Source: Actinopolyspora saharensis (lineage in GTDB: Bacteria > Actinomycetota > Actinomycetes > Mycobacteriales > Pseudonocardiaceae). From it: a stretch of 64,000 bases of DNA. The translations under genes and the position numbers were made by a program. The stretch spans positions 1,674,001 through 1,738,000 of the forward strand of contig NZ_FNKO01000002.1 in assembly GCF_900100925.1 (NCBI RefSeq), in the 5' to 3' direction. Below, one piece after another: positions 43,285 to 52,765 of this stretch. Positions within the stretch are counted from its first letter, which is position 1. Every line of letters starts with the position of its first letter. The notes under the pieces are model-generated. The model was not told the origin of the DNA and did not search any database. It saw only the letters and a program-made list of their open reading frames with translations.

Positions 43285-44709
43285 GTGGACCACGCAGCAG
43301 TTAACACCTTCGTCCGTCAGCAGTGGGACTCCTCCGTGGTGTCCAGCCTCTCCCGGTTGGTCGAGATACCGGCCGTGTCCCCCGGGTTCGATCCCGACTG
43401 GGAGGCCAACGGTCGGCTGGATGCGGCCATCGGCCACGTGCGGGAGTGGATCGAGGCCAGGGGCATCGCCGGGGTCGCCACCGAGGTAGTGCGGCTGCCC
43501 GGGCGCAGCCCGCTGCTGCTGGTGGACGTCCCGGGCACGGACGGTGCTGCGGACGGCTCGGCCGAGACAGCGCTGCTGTACGGGCACCTGGACAAGCAGC
43601 CCCCGATGGAGGGCTGGTCCGCCGGGTTCGGCCCGTGGGACCCGGTGGTGCACGAGGGCAGGCTCTACGGGCGCGGCTCGGTGGACGACGGCTACTCCGG
43701 CTACGCGGCCGTGACGGCGATCGAGGCGCTGCGCGCGCAGGGCGGTCGGCATCCGCGCTGCGTGCTGCTGCTGGAGACCGGCGAGGAGTCGGGCAGCCCC
43801 GATCTGCCCGCCTACCTGGACCACCTCTCCGAACGACTGGGGCGGATCGGTCTGGTGGTCTGCCTGGACTCCGGCGGCGGGGACTACGAGCGGCTCTGGT
43901 TGACCACCTCGCTGCGCGGTCTGGTGCAGGTGAACCTGACCGTCAAGGTGCTCGACTCCGGGCAGCACTCGGGCGCGGCGAGCGGGCTGGTCCCGGACTC
44001 CTTCCGGATCGCCCGGCGACTGCTGGACCGGCTGGAGGACCCGGAGACGGGGGAGATCCTGCTGCCGGAGCTGAACGTGCGGATCCCGGACAGCCGCGCC
44101 GCGGAGGCGCGTGCGGGTGTCGAGGCGGCGCCGGGGCTGGTGCGCGGTTCGGTGGAGCTGCCGCGGGGGATGCGGATGGTGCACGAGGACGAGGCCGAGC
44201 TGGCCCTGAACAACTGGTGGCGCCCCACGCTGACCGTGATCGGTGCGGACGGTCTGCCGCGCCCGGAGGAGGCGGGCAACGTGCTGCGCTCCCGGACCAC
44301 GCTCGACCTGAGCTTCCGGCTGCCGCCCACCGCCGATCCGGACGCGGCGCTGCGCGCCGTGCGCTCGACGCTGGAGCGGGACGTTCCCTACGGGGCCGAG
44401 GTCGAGTTCGGCCACGAGGAGGCAGGCCGGGGGTTCAACGCGCCCGAGACGGCTCCCTGGTTGAACGAGGCGCTGGACCGGGCCAGTGCCGAGGTGTTCG
44501 GCGCGGGCTGGCGTTCCATGGGGCTGGGTGGTTCGATCCCGTTCATGGGGCTGCTGCACGAGCGCTACCCGGAGGCGCAGTTCGTGGTCACCGGCGCGCT
44601 TGGGCCGCGCAGCAACGCCCACGTGCCGGACGAGTCCCTGGATCTGGACTACGCGGCCAAGGTGACCAGCGCCGTGGCCTACGTGCTCGACGCGCACGCC
44701 CGGAAGTGA
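43285..44709 (+). CDS. M20-family metallopeptidase
   Basis: This 474-residue M20 zinc peptidase has the family motif LLYGHLDKQPPMEGW with the first metal His and Asp, VDDGYSGYAAV with the bridging Asp, LLLETGEESGSPD with the catalytic Glu pair, and a later RSNAHVPDES metal His. The central dimerisation domain is at roughly residues 210-340. It probably removes dipeptides or acyl groups from amino acids. GTG 43285 is preceded by an A-rich stretch only. The gene follows the GPP34 pair by 53 nt. Confidence 0.9.
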   Translation: MDHAAVNTFVRQQWDSSVVSSLSRLVEIPAVSPGFDPDWEANGRLDAAIGHVREWIEARGIAGVATEVVRLPGRSPLLLVDVPGTDGAADGSAETALLYGHLDKQPPMEGWSAGFGPWDPVVHEGRLYGRGSVDDGYSGYAAVTAIEALRAQGGRHPRCVLLLETGEESGSPDLPAYLDHLSERLGRIGLVVCLDSGGGDYERLWLTTSLRGLVQVNLTVKVLDSGQHSGAASGLVPDSFRIARRLLDRLEDPETGEILLPELNVRIPDSRAAEARAGVEAAPGLVRGSVELPRGMRMVHEDEAELALNNWWRPTLTVIGADGLPRPEEAGNVLRSRTTLDLSFRLPPTADPDAALRAVRSTLERDVPYGAEVEFGHEEAGRGFNAPETAPWLNEALDRASAEVFGAGWRSMGLGGSIPFMGLLHERYPEAQFVVTGALGPRSNAHVPDESLDLDYAAKVTSAVAYVLDAHARK

Positions 44710-45100
44710 GCCGGCGGGCTCGCGGGCTCCTCGGGGCGCCCGCGGGCCGGCGTGCGGCCTCCCGGACGGCTGGCCCGCGGACGGCGGCCTCCCGGAGCGG
44801 GAGGACCGGTTTCCGCGAATGTGCCTGGTCACTCTTGGTGATGGCCTCCAACCCCTAGTCGCTTCACCTGTTCGGAGGAGGGGTATCGTATTGGCCGCTA
44901 TCGCGGCCGCTGAACTCGATCTCGTGCGGCGTCGGTTGAGTGACCAAACCAATCGGGAAAGCGCTGCGTGTTCACTCGTTGTGTGGTTGTCATGCTTCCG
45001 AGTGAAGTTGACGTGATCGAAACACGTGAGGCCATTTCCGATGGCCCCGGCGGATGGCAGTATCCCAGCATCCGGATTCCCGTCGAGGAGGAGTGACACT
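44710..45100. other. 391-bp intergenic region before the ABC importer
   Basis: It contains the terminator at 44788-44804, then an AT-balanced stretch with GGCCGCTATCGCGGCC (an inverted repeat) near 44894 and a probable importer promoter near 45000. No reading frame is convincing. Confidence 0.4.
44788..44804 (+). terminator. Short hairpin after the M20 peptidase
   Basis: CCTCCCG and CGGGAGG pair perfectly around a 3-nt loop, about 80 nt after the stop. Confidence 0.45.
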
Positions 45101-45904
45101 GTGGCGCGTCGGACGATGTGGAGAGCGGCGGCTGTGCTGCCCGCGCTCGCACTGGTCGCGGCAGTGGCGGGCTGCGGCAGCGGCGGTGGCGAGGCCAAGG
45201 GCATTCCGCTGGTGCAGCAGGGCCAGCTGACCACCTGCACCAACCCGCCGTACGAGCCGTTCGAGTCCAGGAAGAACGGCGAGATCGTCGGCTTCGACAT
45301 GGCGCTGATCGACCTGGTGGCCGAGGACCTCGGCGTTCCCCAGGAAGTCACCACCGCTCCGTTCGAGACCATCCAGTCCGGCCAGGCGCTCAACGTCGGC
45401 AACTGCGACATCGCCGCCTCGGCGATAACGGTCACCGATGTGCGCAAGGAGAACTTCGACTTCTCCGAGCCGTACTTCCAGGCCAGCCAGGCGCTGCTCG
45501 TTCCTAAGGACTCCGGGGTGAACAGCCTGGACCAGCTCGAGGGCAAGACGGTGGGCTACCAGAAGGGCACCACCGGAGAGAAGTACGCCAAGGAGCACGC
45601 CAAGCCGAAGGGCATCACGATCAAGCAGTACGCGGACCTGGGGCTGCTTTACCCGGCGCTGAAGAACGGGCAGATCGACGCGGTGATCGCCGACGACTTC
45701 GTGCTCCGCGACTTCGTGCAGCAGAACCCGGACTACGAGATGTCCAAGAAGTTCGACACCAGCGAGTCCTACGGCTTCGGGGTGGAGAGCGGCAGCGACA
45801 AGCTCCGCAAGAAGATCAACGAGGTGCTCGCGCGGGCCAAGCAGGACGGAACCTACGACCGGCTGCACGAGAAGTGGTTCGGCTTCGCACCCTCGGAGAA
45901 GTGA
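45101..45904 (+). CDS. Amino acid ABC transporter, substrate-binding lipoprotein
   Basis: This 267-residue protein has an N-terminal signal with lipobox VAGC (Cys about residue 24), so it is lipid-anchored outside the membrane. The SBP type-3 fold is clear: TCTNPPYEPFESRKNGEIVGFDMALIDLVAEDLG, NCDIAASAITVTDVRKENFDFSEPYF and LKNGQIDAVIADDFVLRDFV. Ligand contacts and neighbouring genes fit polar amino acids such as glutamate, glutamine or cystine. GTG 45101 follows GAGGAGGAG. The permease and ATPase follow downstream. Confidence 0.9.
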   Translation: MARRTMWRAAAVLPALALVAAVAGCGSGGGEAKGIPLVQQGQLTTCTNPPYEPFESRKNGEIVGFDMALIDLVAEDLGVPQEVTTAPFETIQSGQALNVGNCDIAASAITVTDVRKENFDFSEPYFQASQALLVPKDSGVNSLDQLEGKTVGYQKGTTGEKYAKEHAKPKGITIKQYADLGLLYPALKNGQIDAVIADDFVLRDFVQQNPDYEMSKKFDTSESYGFGVESGSDKLRKKINEVLARAKQDGTYDRLHEKWFGFAPSEK

Positions 45905-46008
45905 GCTCGCGGTTCCGCCGCTGCGGAACCGGCCGTACTCGCTGAGCCCGTGTACGACGGGCCGGGCGTGAACCGCGCCCGGCCCGCCACGACTGCCCTG
46001 GAGTCTCG

Positions 46009-46842
46009 ATGGCAGTAGAATCTCGCCCCGTCAAGAGCGGGATGAGCAAGCGCAAGCGCGCCAAACTGGGGCGCGGCGCGCAGTACGTGGTCCTGATCCT
46101 GATCGTGGTCGTGGCCGCCCTGCTGGCCGACTGGGGCAAGATCCAGGAGACCTTCTTCAACGTCGGGGTCGCGCAGTCCATGTTCCCCACCGTGGTCACC
46201 ACGGCGCTGGTGAACACGGCGATCTACACCGCGCTGGGCTTCGCCTTCGGTCTCGGGCTGGCGCTCCTGCTGGCCCTGATGCGGATGTCCTCGGTGGGCC
46301 CGTACCGCTGGATCGCGGGTGCCTACATCGAGTTCTTCCGCGGACTGCCCGCGATGCTGGTGTTCCTGTCCGTGGGTGTCGGCGTCCCCACGGCCTTCGA
46401 GGACGTCGACCTCAACCGCAACATCACCATCATGCTCTCGCTGGGGATCGTCGGTTCGGCCTACATGGCCGAGACGATCCGCGCGGGGATCAAGGCGGTG
46501 CCGAGCGGACAGCTCGAGGCGGCGCGCTCCCTGGGGATGTCGCACGCCCGCGCGACGATGACCATCGTCATCCCGCAGGCCTTCCGGATCATCCTGCCGC
46601 CGCTGACCAACGAGCTGATCCTGCTGACCAAGGACTCCTCGCTGGCCTTCGTGCTGGGAGCCGCGCTGGAGCAGCAGGAGCTGACCCAGTTCGGCAGGTC
46701 GGCGCTGACCACCTATCCGGGCATGACCTCGATCCTGGTCGTCGGGCTGTGCTATTTGGTGATCACGATCCCGCTGGGGATCCTGCAGCAGCGCCTGGAG
46801 CGCAGGTTCGGCCCCGACGGCGGACAGGGGAGCAAGTCATGA
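46009..46842 (+). CDS. Amino acid ABC transporter permease
   Basis: This 277-residue inner-membrane protein has about five to six helices. The ABC coupling EAA-like loop is [30 protein letters not shown] (near residue 170-200), and the HisM/GlnP-type opening [22 protein letters not shown] is recognised. Only one permease gene is present, so it probably works as a homodimer. ATG 46009 is used. Its stop overlaps the start of the ATPase gene by four bases (ATGA). Confidence 0.92.
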   Translation: MAVESRPVKSGMSKRKRAKLGRGAQYVVLILIVVVAALLADWGKIQETFFNVGVAQSMFPTVVTTALVNTAIYTALGFAFGLGLALLLALMRMSSVGPYRWIAGAYIEFFRGLPAMLVFLSVGVGVPTAFEDVDLNRNITIMLSLGIVGSAYMAETIRAGIKAVPSGQLEAARSLGMSHARATMTIVIPQAFRIILPPLTNELILLTKDSSLAFVLGAALEQQELTQFGRSALTTYPGMTSILVVGLCYLVITIPLGILQQRLERRFGPDGGQGSKS

Positions 46843-47600
46843 GCGACGTCAAGATCGACATATCGGGGCTGCGCAAGTCCTTCGGGCAGCTGGAAGTGCT
46901 CGGCGGGGTCGACCAGCGGGTCGAGTCCGGCGAGGTGGTCTGCGTTATCGGGCCCTCCGGCTCGGGCAAGTCCACTTTCCTGCGCTGCGTCAACCTGCTG
47001 GAGCAGCCCACCGCGGGCAGGATCGTCGTGGACGGGATGGAGCTGACCGACCCGGACACGGACATCGACGTGGCCCGGGCGCGCATCGGGATGGTCTTCC
47101 AGCAGTTCAACCTGTTCACGCACCTGTCAGTGCTGGACAACCTCACCGTGGCCCAGCGCAAGGTGCTCGGGCGGGACCGGACCAAGGCCGAGTCCGTGGC
47201 CGGGGAGAACCTGCGCAAGGTCGGGCTGGAGGACAAGGCCGGTTCCATGCCGGGGCGGTTGTCGGGCGGGCAGCAGCAGCGTGTCGGGATAGCTCGCGCC
47301 CTGGCGATGGACCCGGACGTGATGCTGTTCGACGAGCCCACCTCGGCGCTGGACCCCGAGCTGGTCGGGGACGTGCTGGGGGTGATGCGCAGGCTGGCCG
47401 ACGAGGGCATGACGATGCTGGTGGTCACCCACGAGATGCAGTTCGCGCGGGAGGTGGCCGACCGCGTGCTGTTCATGGACGGTGGGGTCATCGTCGAGCA
47501 GGGGCCTCCGGCCGAGGTCATCGGGGCGCCGCAGCAGGAGCGCACTCGCGGGTTCCTCGCCAGGGTGCTGGATCCGACGCACGCCGAGCCGGAGGACTGA
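46839..47600 (+). CDS. Amino acid ABC transporter ATP-binding protein
   Basis: This 253-residue GlnQ-type ATPase has Walker [11 protein letters not shown] near residues 39-48, the Q-loop in [14 protein letters not shown], signature [15 protein letters not shown], Walker [13 protein letters not shown] and the His switch VVTHEM. ATG 46839 overlaps the permease stop, giving translational coupling. It completes a three-gene importer. Confidence 0.95.
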   Translation: MSDVKIDISGLRKSFGQLEVLGGVDQRVESGEVVCVIGPSGSGKSTFLRCVNLLEQPTAGRIVVDGMELTDPDTDIDVARARIGMVFQQFNLFTHLSVLDNLTVAQRKVLGRDRTKAESVAGENLRKVGLEDKAGSMPGRLSGGQQQRVGIARALAMDPDVMLFDEPTSALDPELVGDVLGVMRRLADEGMTMLVVTHEMQFAREVADRVLFMDGGVIVEQGPPAEVIGAPQQERTRGFLARVLDPTHAEPED

Positions 47601-47718
47601 GGTTCTGCTCGCGCGGCTCGTCGCGTGCGCCCGCGCTGGGTCCGTGCGCGGGCTGCTCGCTCGCGGGCGCCCCGGGCCCGGGGTGACCGGGCGGTCTCGT
47701 TCGAGCCGGGGTGTCGAG

Positions 47719-47988
47719 TCAGGGCGAGCGGCCGGTGGTGCCGCGCCGTTCGTCCGCCCCGCTCTCCTGCTCGGACCGGCGCTGGGACAGCAGCAGCATG
47801 GCGCGGTACAGACCCGGCCCGCGTGATTCGCGGGAGTCGGTTCGCTTCTGCGGGGTGGTCTGCTCGCCCTCTCCGGAGGGCGGGCCCTTCTTCTTCCGGG
47901 AGAACCTGCCGTCGTCAGCTCCGCGCAGGAACAACCAGATCGCCAGGAGCGCGATCAGGGCGAGTGCGACCGTGGCCAGATCAACCAT
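47719..47988 (-). CDS. Small single-pass membrane protein
   Basis: This 89-residue protein has one N-terminal transmembrane helix (residues 3-22, LATVALALIALLAIWLFL) and a basic, Pro/Gln/Ser-rich cytoplasmic tail (FSRKKKGPPSGEGEQTTPQKR). ATG 47988 has an excellent AGGAGGTGTG ribosome binding site. It lies between the ABC importer (convergent) and pckG, and no family is recognised. Confidence 0.65.
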   Translation of the reverse strand: MVDLATVALALIALLAIWLFLRGADDGRFSRKKKGPPSGEGEQTTPQKRTDSRESRGPGLYRAMLLLSQRRSEQESGADERRGTTGRSP

Positions 47989-48409
47989 CACACACCTCCT
48001 CGGGTGTGTTGCGCAGCCTTTCCGGTTTCTCGGACGCGTTGAGTGTGCCCCGTGGCTCGCTGACCCGGCCAACCCAATCTCACTCGTTGACGCTGAGTAT
48101 TCTTACGCCGTCCGAACGGTCGGGATCCGGTGCTGAGGAGTTCTTCCCCGCGCATTCCGGGGCGGATCGGCAGGCAATCCGGCGAGTTCGCGGAAATATC
48201 CGCGCGAAACCTCGGATCGGGTGATTCCGCTTGCCGAAGTGTCGATCAAGCTTCCACTCGACGGAGTGAGTTGCGGAGATTGACTTCAAACAAAAATACG
48301 CTCCGTGATAAGTCGTGCGGGCATTCCGCGAAGTCCGCGGAATGCCCGCACGACTACCCCGCACGAGCAACGGGGCGGTTCGCCCCGGCGGAGCGCTGGA
48401 CGGAGCGCC
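47989..48409. other. 421-bp intergenic region with the pckG terminator
   Basis: No reading frame of note. It has a patch of moderate AT content around 48100-48300 (promoter of the small protein on the minus strand likely near 48010-48090) and the strong inverted repeat at 48311-48355. Confidence 0.45.
48311..48355 (-). terminator. Perfect 20-bp hairpin terminator downstream of pckG
   Basis: AGTCGTGCGGGCATTCCGCG (48311-48330) is the exact reverse complement of 48336-48355, with a 5-nt loop (AAGTC). It lies 55 nt after the pckG stop on the minus strand, a textbook position. The symmetry lets it act in both directions. Confidence 0.85.
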
Positions 48410-50239
48410 TCACTCGCCGACGCGCTGCTTGAGGGCCTCCAGCTCGTCACGCATCGAGGTGGGCAGGGCGTCGCCGATGGTGTCGAACCACTCCTCGATC
48501 AGCGGGAGCTCCGCGCGCCACTCGGAGCGGTCCACCTCCAGCGACTGCTCGATCTCCTCGCGGGTGGCGTCGAGGTTGCTCAGGTCGAGCTGGTCGGCGG
48601 TGGGAACCCGGCCGATAGCGGTCTCCTCCGCGGCCGCGTTGCCCTCGAGCCGGTCCACGATCCACTTGAGCACGCGGCAGTTCTCGCCGAAACCGGGCCA
48701 GACGATCTTCTCGCCGGAGGGGTCCCTGCGGAACCAGTTCACGTAGTAGATGCTCGGCATCTTGGAGGTGTCGGCCTCCTTGCCCATGTTGACCCAGTGC
48801 TGGAAGTAGTCCCCGACGTTGTAGCCGATGAACGGCAGCATGGCCATCGGGTCGCGCCGGACCTCGCCGACCTTGCCCGCGGCTGCCGCGGTCTTCTCGG
48901 AGGACAGCGTGGCCCCCATGAACACGCCGTGCTGCCAGTCGAAGGCCTCGTTGACCAGCGGGATCGTGGTCTTGCGGCGCCCGCCGAACAGGATGGCCGA
49001 GATCGGCACGCCCTGCGGGTCGTCCCACTCCGGCGCCAGGATCGGGCACTGCGACATCGGGGTGCAGTAGCGCGAGTTGGGGTGGGCGGCCTTCTCGTCG
49101 GAGTCGGGCGTCCAGTCCCGCCCCTTCCAGTCGGTCAGGTGCGCGGGCTCGCCCTCCATCTCCTCCCACCACACGTCGTCGTCGTCGGTGAGCGCGACGT
49201 TGGTGAAGATGGAGTTGCCCTTCTCGACGGTGCGCATCGCGTTGGGGTTGGTGTTCCAGTTGGTCCCCGGGGCGACGCCGAAGAAACCGGCCTCGGGGTT
49301 GACGGCGTAGAGCCTGCCGTCCTCGCCGAAGCGCATCCACGCGATGTCGTCGCCGAGGGTCTCGACCCGCCAGCCGGGGATGGTCGGCTCGAGCATCGCC
49401 AGGTTGGTCTTGCCGCAGGCCGACGGGAAGGCGGCCGCCACGTAGTAGACCCTGTTCTCCGGCGAGATCAGCTTAAGGATCAGCATGTGCTCGGCCAGCC
49501 AGCCCTCGTCACGGGCCATAGCCGAGGCGATCCGCAGGGAGTAGCACTTCTTGCCGAGCAGCGCGTTGCCGCCGTAGCCGGAGCCGAAGCTCCAGATCAG
49601 CCGCTCCTCGGGGAAGTGCGTGATGTACTTGGTCTCGTTGCACGGCCACGGGACGTCCTGCTGGCCGGGTTCGAGCGGGGCACCGACCGAGTGCAGCGCG
49701 GGCACGAACTCGGCGTCGCTGTCCTCGGCGAACCGTTCCAGCACCCGGTCACCCATCCGCGTCATGATGTGCATGGAGACCACCACGTACTCGGAGTCGG
49801 TGATCTCCACGCCCAGGCGCGGCGGGTCCGCCTCGACCGGGCCCATGCAGAACGGGACCACGTACATCGTCCGGCCACGCATGCAGCCCCGGTAGAGCTC
49901 GGTCATGGTGGCCTTCATCCGGTCCGGGTCCATCCAGTTGTTCGTCACGCCCGCGTCGGCCTTGTCGCGCGAGCAGATGAACGTGCGCTCCTCGACGCGG
50001 GCGACGTCGCTGGGGTCGGAGGCCGTCCAGAACGAGTTGGGTTTCTTCGACTCGTCCAGTCGCTTGAAGGTGCCGGCCTCGACCAGTCGGTCCGTCAGAC
50101 GCTGCCATTCCTCCTGGGACCCGTCGCACCACACGACCTGTTCGGGCGTGGTCAGTTCCGCGACCTCGCGTACCCATGACAGCAGGCGTTCGTGATTCAC
50201 GGGTGCCTGGTCGAGACCGGGGATGGTCAGAGCGGTCAT
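48410..50239 (-). CDS. pckG: Phosphoenolpyruvate carboxykinase (GTP)
   Basis: PckG interconverts oxaloacetate and phosphoenolpyruvate with GTP, the key gluconeogenic step. The 609-residue length matches. The kinase-1a loop [12 protein letters not shown] (residues 271-282) binds GTP and metal, and [29 protein letters not shown] holds metal ligands. The N-terminal substrate domain carries [14 protein letters not shown]. The start is ATG 50239. A perfect palindrome lies 87 nt upstream at 50326-50352 and a strong terminator downstream at 48311-48355. Confidence 0.97.
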   Translation of the reverse strand: MTALTIPGLDQAPVNHERLLSWVREVAELTTPEQVVWCDGSQEEWQRLTDRLVEAGTFKRLDESKKPNSFWTASDPSDVARVEERTFICSRDKADAGVTNNWMDPDRMKATMTELYRGCMRGRTMYVVPFCMGPVEADPPRLGVEITDSEYVVVSMHIMTRMGDRVLERFAEDSDAEFVPALHSVGAPLEPGQQDVPWPCNETKYITHFPEERLIWSFGSGYGGNALLGKKCYSLRIASAMARDEGWLAEHMLILKLISPENRVYYVAAAFPSACGKTNLAMLEPTIPGWRVETLGDDIAWMRFGEDGRLYAVNPEAGFFGVAPGTNWNTNPNAMRTVEKGNSIFTNVALTDDDDVWWEEMEGEPAHLTDWKGRDWTPDSDEKAAHPNSRYCTPMSQCPILAPEWDDPQGVPISAILFGGRRKTTIPLVNEAFDWQHGVFMGATLSSEKTAAAAGKVGEVRRDPMAMLPFIGYNVGDYFQHWVNMGKEADTSKMPSIYYVNWFRRDPSGEKIVWPGFGENCRVLKWIVDRLEGNAAAEETAIGRVPTADQLDLSNLDATREEIEQSLEVDRSEWRAELPLIEEWFDTIGDALPTSMRDELEALKQRVGE

Positions 50240-50661
50240 CGTGTCGTGTCTCCTGACTGGGCGCCTCAGCCCGGATTCTTCGTTCCGTCGACGCACCGGC
50301 CGACGGGGCTTTCAAGGAATGCATCGCTCCGCCCGGAAATTCCGGGCGGAGCTGCGAAGTGGATGCACCGAGACTAACCGGATGGCCCTGCGTTTACGGA
50401 GATCAGCGTTGTCGCTTCTCTCACAGGAACGATAAGGGAATCGATTCAGTTGGGCGGGATACACGAAAATTAGCGTGTCGTTGCCCGCTTCGCGCCATGT
50501 TTTCCTGCCCGAGTGGGGGTGTCGCGGGTTCGTCGTCTTCTTCGGGGAAAATGGTTCAACCGATTTTGCGTGTGTTCCGGGTCACATTTTTGTTTTGGGG
50601 GTTTGGTGATGTCGGGCGGAGGGCAAGCGGATGAGCGCGCATTTCCGGTCCTCCCGCGCGT
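50240..50661. other. 422-bp intergenic region upstream of pckG
   Basis: It contains the palindrome at 50326-50352 and a lower-GC stretch around 50450-50600 (TTTTTGTTTTGGGGGTTTGG). No convincing gene is seen. The pckG promoter is probably here. Confidence 0.45.
50326..50352. promoter_or_regulatory. 27-bp near-perfect palindrome upstream of pckG
   Basis: GCTCCGCCCGGAA (50326-50338) and TTCCGGGCGGAGC (50340-50352) are exact reverse complements around one base. With a one-base centre it cannot be an efficient RNA hairpin, so a dimeric DNA-binding protein, acting on carbon control, is likelier. Confidence 0.5.
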
Positions 50662-51375
50662 TCAGCCCCAGAAGGCGTCGCTGGCCGGGTCGGTTTCGCC
50701 GGGGTCCGGGGTGCGGTGCGGAGACGGGGCCGGGTCGGCCTGCTCGCCGGACTCCCACAGCCAGTCCTCGGCACCGGTGACCGGGCTCTTCGTCTGCCCG
50801 GAGGCGTACTGCCCGCTGCCGTCGAAGCTCCCCTGGTCGACCACGGTCCACTCGCCGTCGCCGGTGTGCTTGGCCACGGTCACCTCGCCAGAGTCGTTGA
50901 TCCGGACCATCTGGTCGGCGGCTCCGTCCCCGTTCACGTCGGTGACCAGCATCTGCCCGCCGTCGGTGTCGACCACCGCCGTGTCCGGCCTGCCGTCGTT
51001 GTTGGTGTCCTCGGTCGGAGGGCCCACCTCCCGGTCGCCCCGGGGAGTGTCGACCACCATCGCTTGTCCTCCGGCGTCGTCCCGCGGGTCCTGCCGGGGC
51101 GATCCGTCCGGCTGCTCGGGCACCCACTCCCCGGAGACCTCGTCGAAGCGGGCGCGCTCCACGACGTTGCCCTGCTCGTCGACGGTGCGCATGACGTCGG
51201 CCGCGCCGTCGGAGTCCGAGTCGGTGTAGGCGAGGTAGCCGTCGTCGGTGAGCACGGCCACGGTCTCGTCCACTCCGTTCTGGTCCAGGTCGTGGTTGGC
51301 CTCGGCGGTGTACTCCGCGCCGTCCACGTTGATGCGGATGTCGCCGTCTCCGGAACCGGTGTCCTCCACGTACAT
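50662..51375 (-). CDS. DUF6802-like protein with Asp/Gly-rich repeats
   Basis: This 237-residue protein is rich in repeats of the form D-x-D-G-D-x-x-D or N-G-D-G (HDLDQNGVDETVAVLTDDGY, YTDSDSDGAADVMRT, EDTNNDGRPDTAVVDTDGG, TDVNGDGAADQMVRIND). The spacing resembles EF-hand-like or FG-GAP calcium loops. No signal peptide is seen. ATG 51375 has GGGAG upstream; GTG 51417 would add 14 residues without a ribosome binding site. It is divergent from the siderophore reductase at 51737. Confidence 0.65.
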   Translation of the reverse strand: MYVEDTGSGDGDIRINVDGAEYTAEANHDLDQNGVDETVAVLTDDGYLAYTDSDSDGAADVMRTVDEQGNVVERARFDEVSGEWVPEQPDGSPRQDPRDDAGGQAMVVDTPRGDREVGPPTEDTNNDGRPDTAVVDTDGGQMLVTDVNGDGAADQMVRINDSGEVTVAKHTGDGEWTVVDQGSFDGSGQYASGQTKSPVTGAEDWLWESGEQADPAPSPHRTPDPGETDPASDAFWG

Positions 51376-51736
51376 GAGGTGAGCACTCCCGTCGTAGCCG
51401 TCGTTGCTCGTTCGCACCTGGGACGCGGCGCGCCGGCGCGCGGTTCCCGAGGCGTGCTCGGGCGGAGGGCTGCTCCGTGCGGCGGCTCGGCCGCGGGGCC
51501 GGGTGGACTTGCCCGGGGCAGTCTCTTCGGACTGTGACGTGCCGCCCCCTGTACTACTATCGCCAAGGGCCTTAAGTATAGGCTAACCTTACCCGCGGAT
51601 CGGGTCGGCAGGACTCGATCGGGTGGTTCGTCCGGTTGTTCGGTCGTGCCGCGGCGCGAGGGTCCGCGGAGCGGGCCCTCGCGACAACCGGACCGCGAAT
51701 CTTCGCAAGCCCGCTCGTGCGAGAAGGGGAGAGCCC
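51376..51736. other. Divergent region with iron box
   Basis: 361 bp between the DUF6802-like gene and the siderophore reductase. It holds the iron box at 51573-51591; no reading frame of note. Confidence 0.5.
51573..51591 (+). promoter_or_regulatory. IdeR/DtxR iron box
   Basis: TAAGTATAGGCTAACCTTA matches the 19-bp IdeR/DtxR consensus TTAGGTTAGGCTAACCTAA at 15 positions, including the whole central AGGCTAACCT. It is the most AT-rich patch nearby and lies 145 nt before the reductase start. Iron-bound regulator should repress the gene when iron is plentiful. Confidence 0.8.
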
Positions 51737-52723
51737 ATGACCGCTGCGCTCGAACACACGGCTCGTCGTAACGAGCAGAAACCCGAGTACCGGGTTTACA
51801 CCGTTGAGGTGGTCGCTCGAAAGCGGTTGAGCCCGAGCTTCGTGCGCGTGACGGTGGCGGGCGAGTGCCTGCGCTCCTTCGGCGCGGGCGGGGCCGACCA
51901 GCGCATCAAGCTGATGCTGCCCCAGCCGGGGCGGACCGTCGCCGATGTTCCGCAGGGGCGGGACTGGTACGCCGAGTGGCAGGCGATGCCGGAGGAGACG
52001 CGGCCCACGATGCGGACCTACACGGTGCGCGCCTTCCGGCCGTCCCGGGCGGAGATCGACATCGACTTCGTGCTGCACGGATCCGAAGTGGACTCGGGAG
52101 GTCCCGCGTCCAACTGGGCAGCTTCCACCCGGCCGGGGGATCGAGTGGCGCTGCTCGGGCCGGACCGCCCCGGAACCGGGCGCATGTGGGGGTGCGAGTG
52201 GTGCCCGCCCGCCACGGCCCGGCGGCTGCTGCTGGCCGGGGACGAGACCGCCATTCCCGCGGTGGGGGCCATCCTCGAGTCGCTGCCCGCGAGCGCTTGC
52301 GGCATCGCCTGCCTGGAGATCCCGACCGAGGACGACGTCCAGGAGTGGGAGGTCCCGAGCGGGATGGAGGTCCGGTGGCTGCCGAGGAAGGTGGGGACCG
52401 TGCGGCAGCACCACGGTTCGCTGCTGGAGGGCGCCCTGTCCGAGGCGTTGCGGGAGCTGTGCGGCGGGAACGCGGAGCCGGAGCAGCTCACATCGTCCCC
52501 TTCCGCGTCCCTGGAGGACGTGGACGTGGACAGCTGCCCGCTCTGGGAGGTCCCGGAGGCTCCCGCCCGGGAGCGCGTCGACGTGGAAAGCGGGGAGCTC
52601 TACGGCTGGCTCGCCGGTGAGGCCGGGGTGATCAAGCGCCTGCGCAGGATGACGGTCAACCAGTACGGGGTTCCGCGCACCTCGGTGGCCTTCATGGGGT
52701 ACTGGCGCGAGGGCCGTCACTGA
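51737..52723 (+). CDS. Siderophore-interacting protein (FAD-binding ferric reductase)
   Basis: This 328-residue ViuB/SIP-family flavoprotein should reduce ferric siderophore inside the cell to release iron. The N-terminal FAD-binding domain includes SPSFVRVTVAGECLRSF and RTYTVRAFRPSRAEIDIDFVLHG (residues 95-115 hold the RxYT flavin motif). GPASNWAASTRPGDRVALLGP, LLLAGDETAIPAVGAILESL and the C-terminal SIP domain (GELYGWLAGEAGVIKRLRR) follow. It lies behind an iron box and near the des operon. AAGGGGAG precedes ATG 51737. Confidence 0.92.
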   Translation: MTAALEHTARRNEQKPEYRVYTVEVVARKRLSPSFVRVTVAGECLRSFGAGGADQRIKLMLPQPGRTVADVPQGRDWYAEWQAMPEETRPTMRTYTVRAFRPSRAEIDIDFVLHGSEVDSGGPASNWAASTRPGDRVALLGPDRPGTGRMWGCEWCPPATARRLLLAGDETAIPAVGAILESLPASACGIACLEIPTEDDVQEWEVPSGMEVRWLPRKVGTVRQHHGSLLEGALSEALRELCGGNAEPEQLTSSPSASLEDVDVDSCPLWEVPEAPARERVDVESGELYGWLAGEAGVIKRLRRMTVNQYGVPRTSVAFMGYWREGRH

Positions 52724-52765
52724 CGGGTCGGTTCGCGCGCCGCGGTGCGCGTGCGGAGTCCGGTC

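Noticed and set aside
48305..50179. Long plus-strand reading frame of over 600 codons
   Set aside because: It is the antisense of pckG, whose family motifs are on the minus strand. High GC keeps the opposite frames open.
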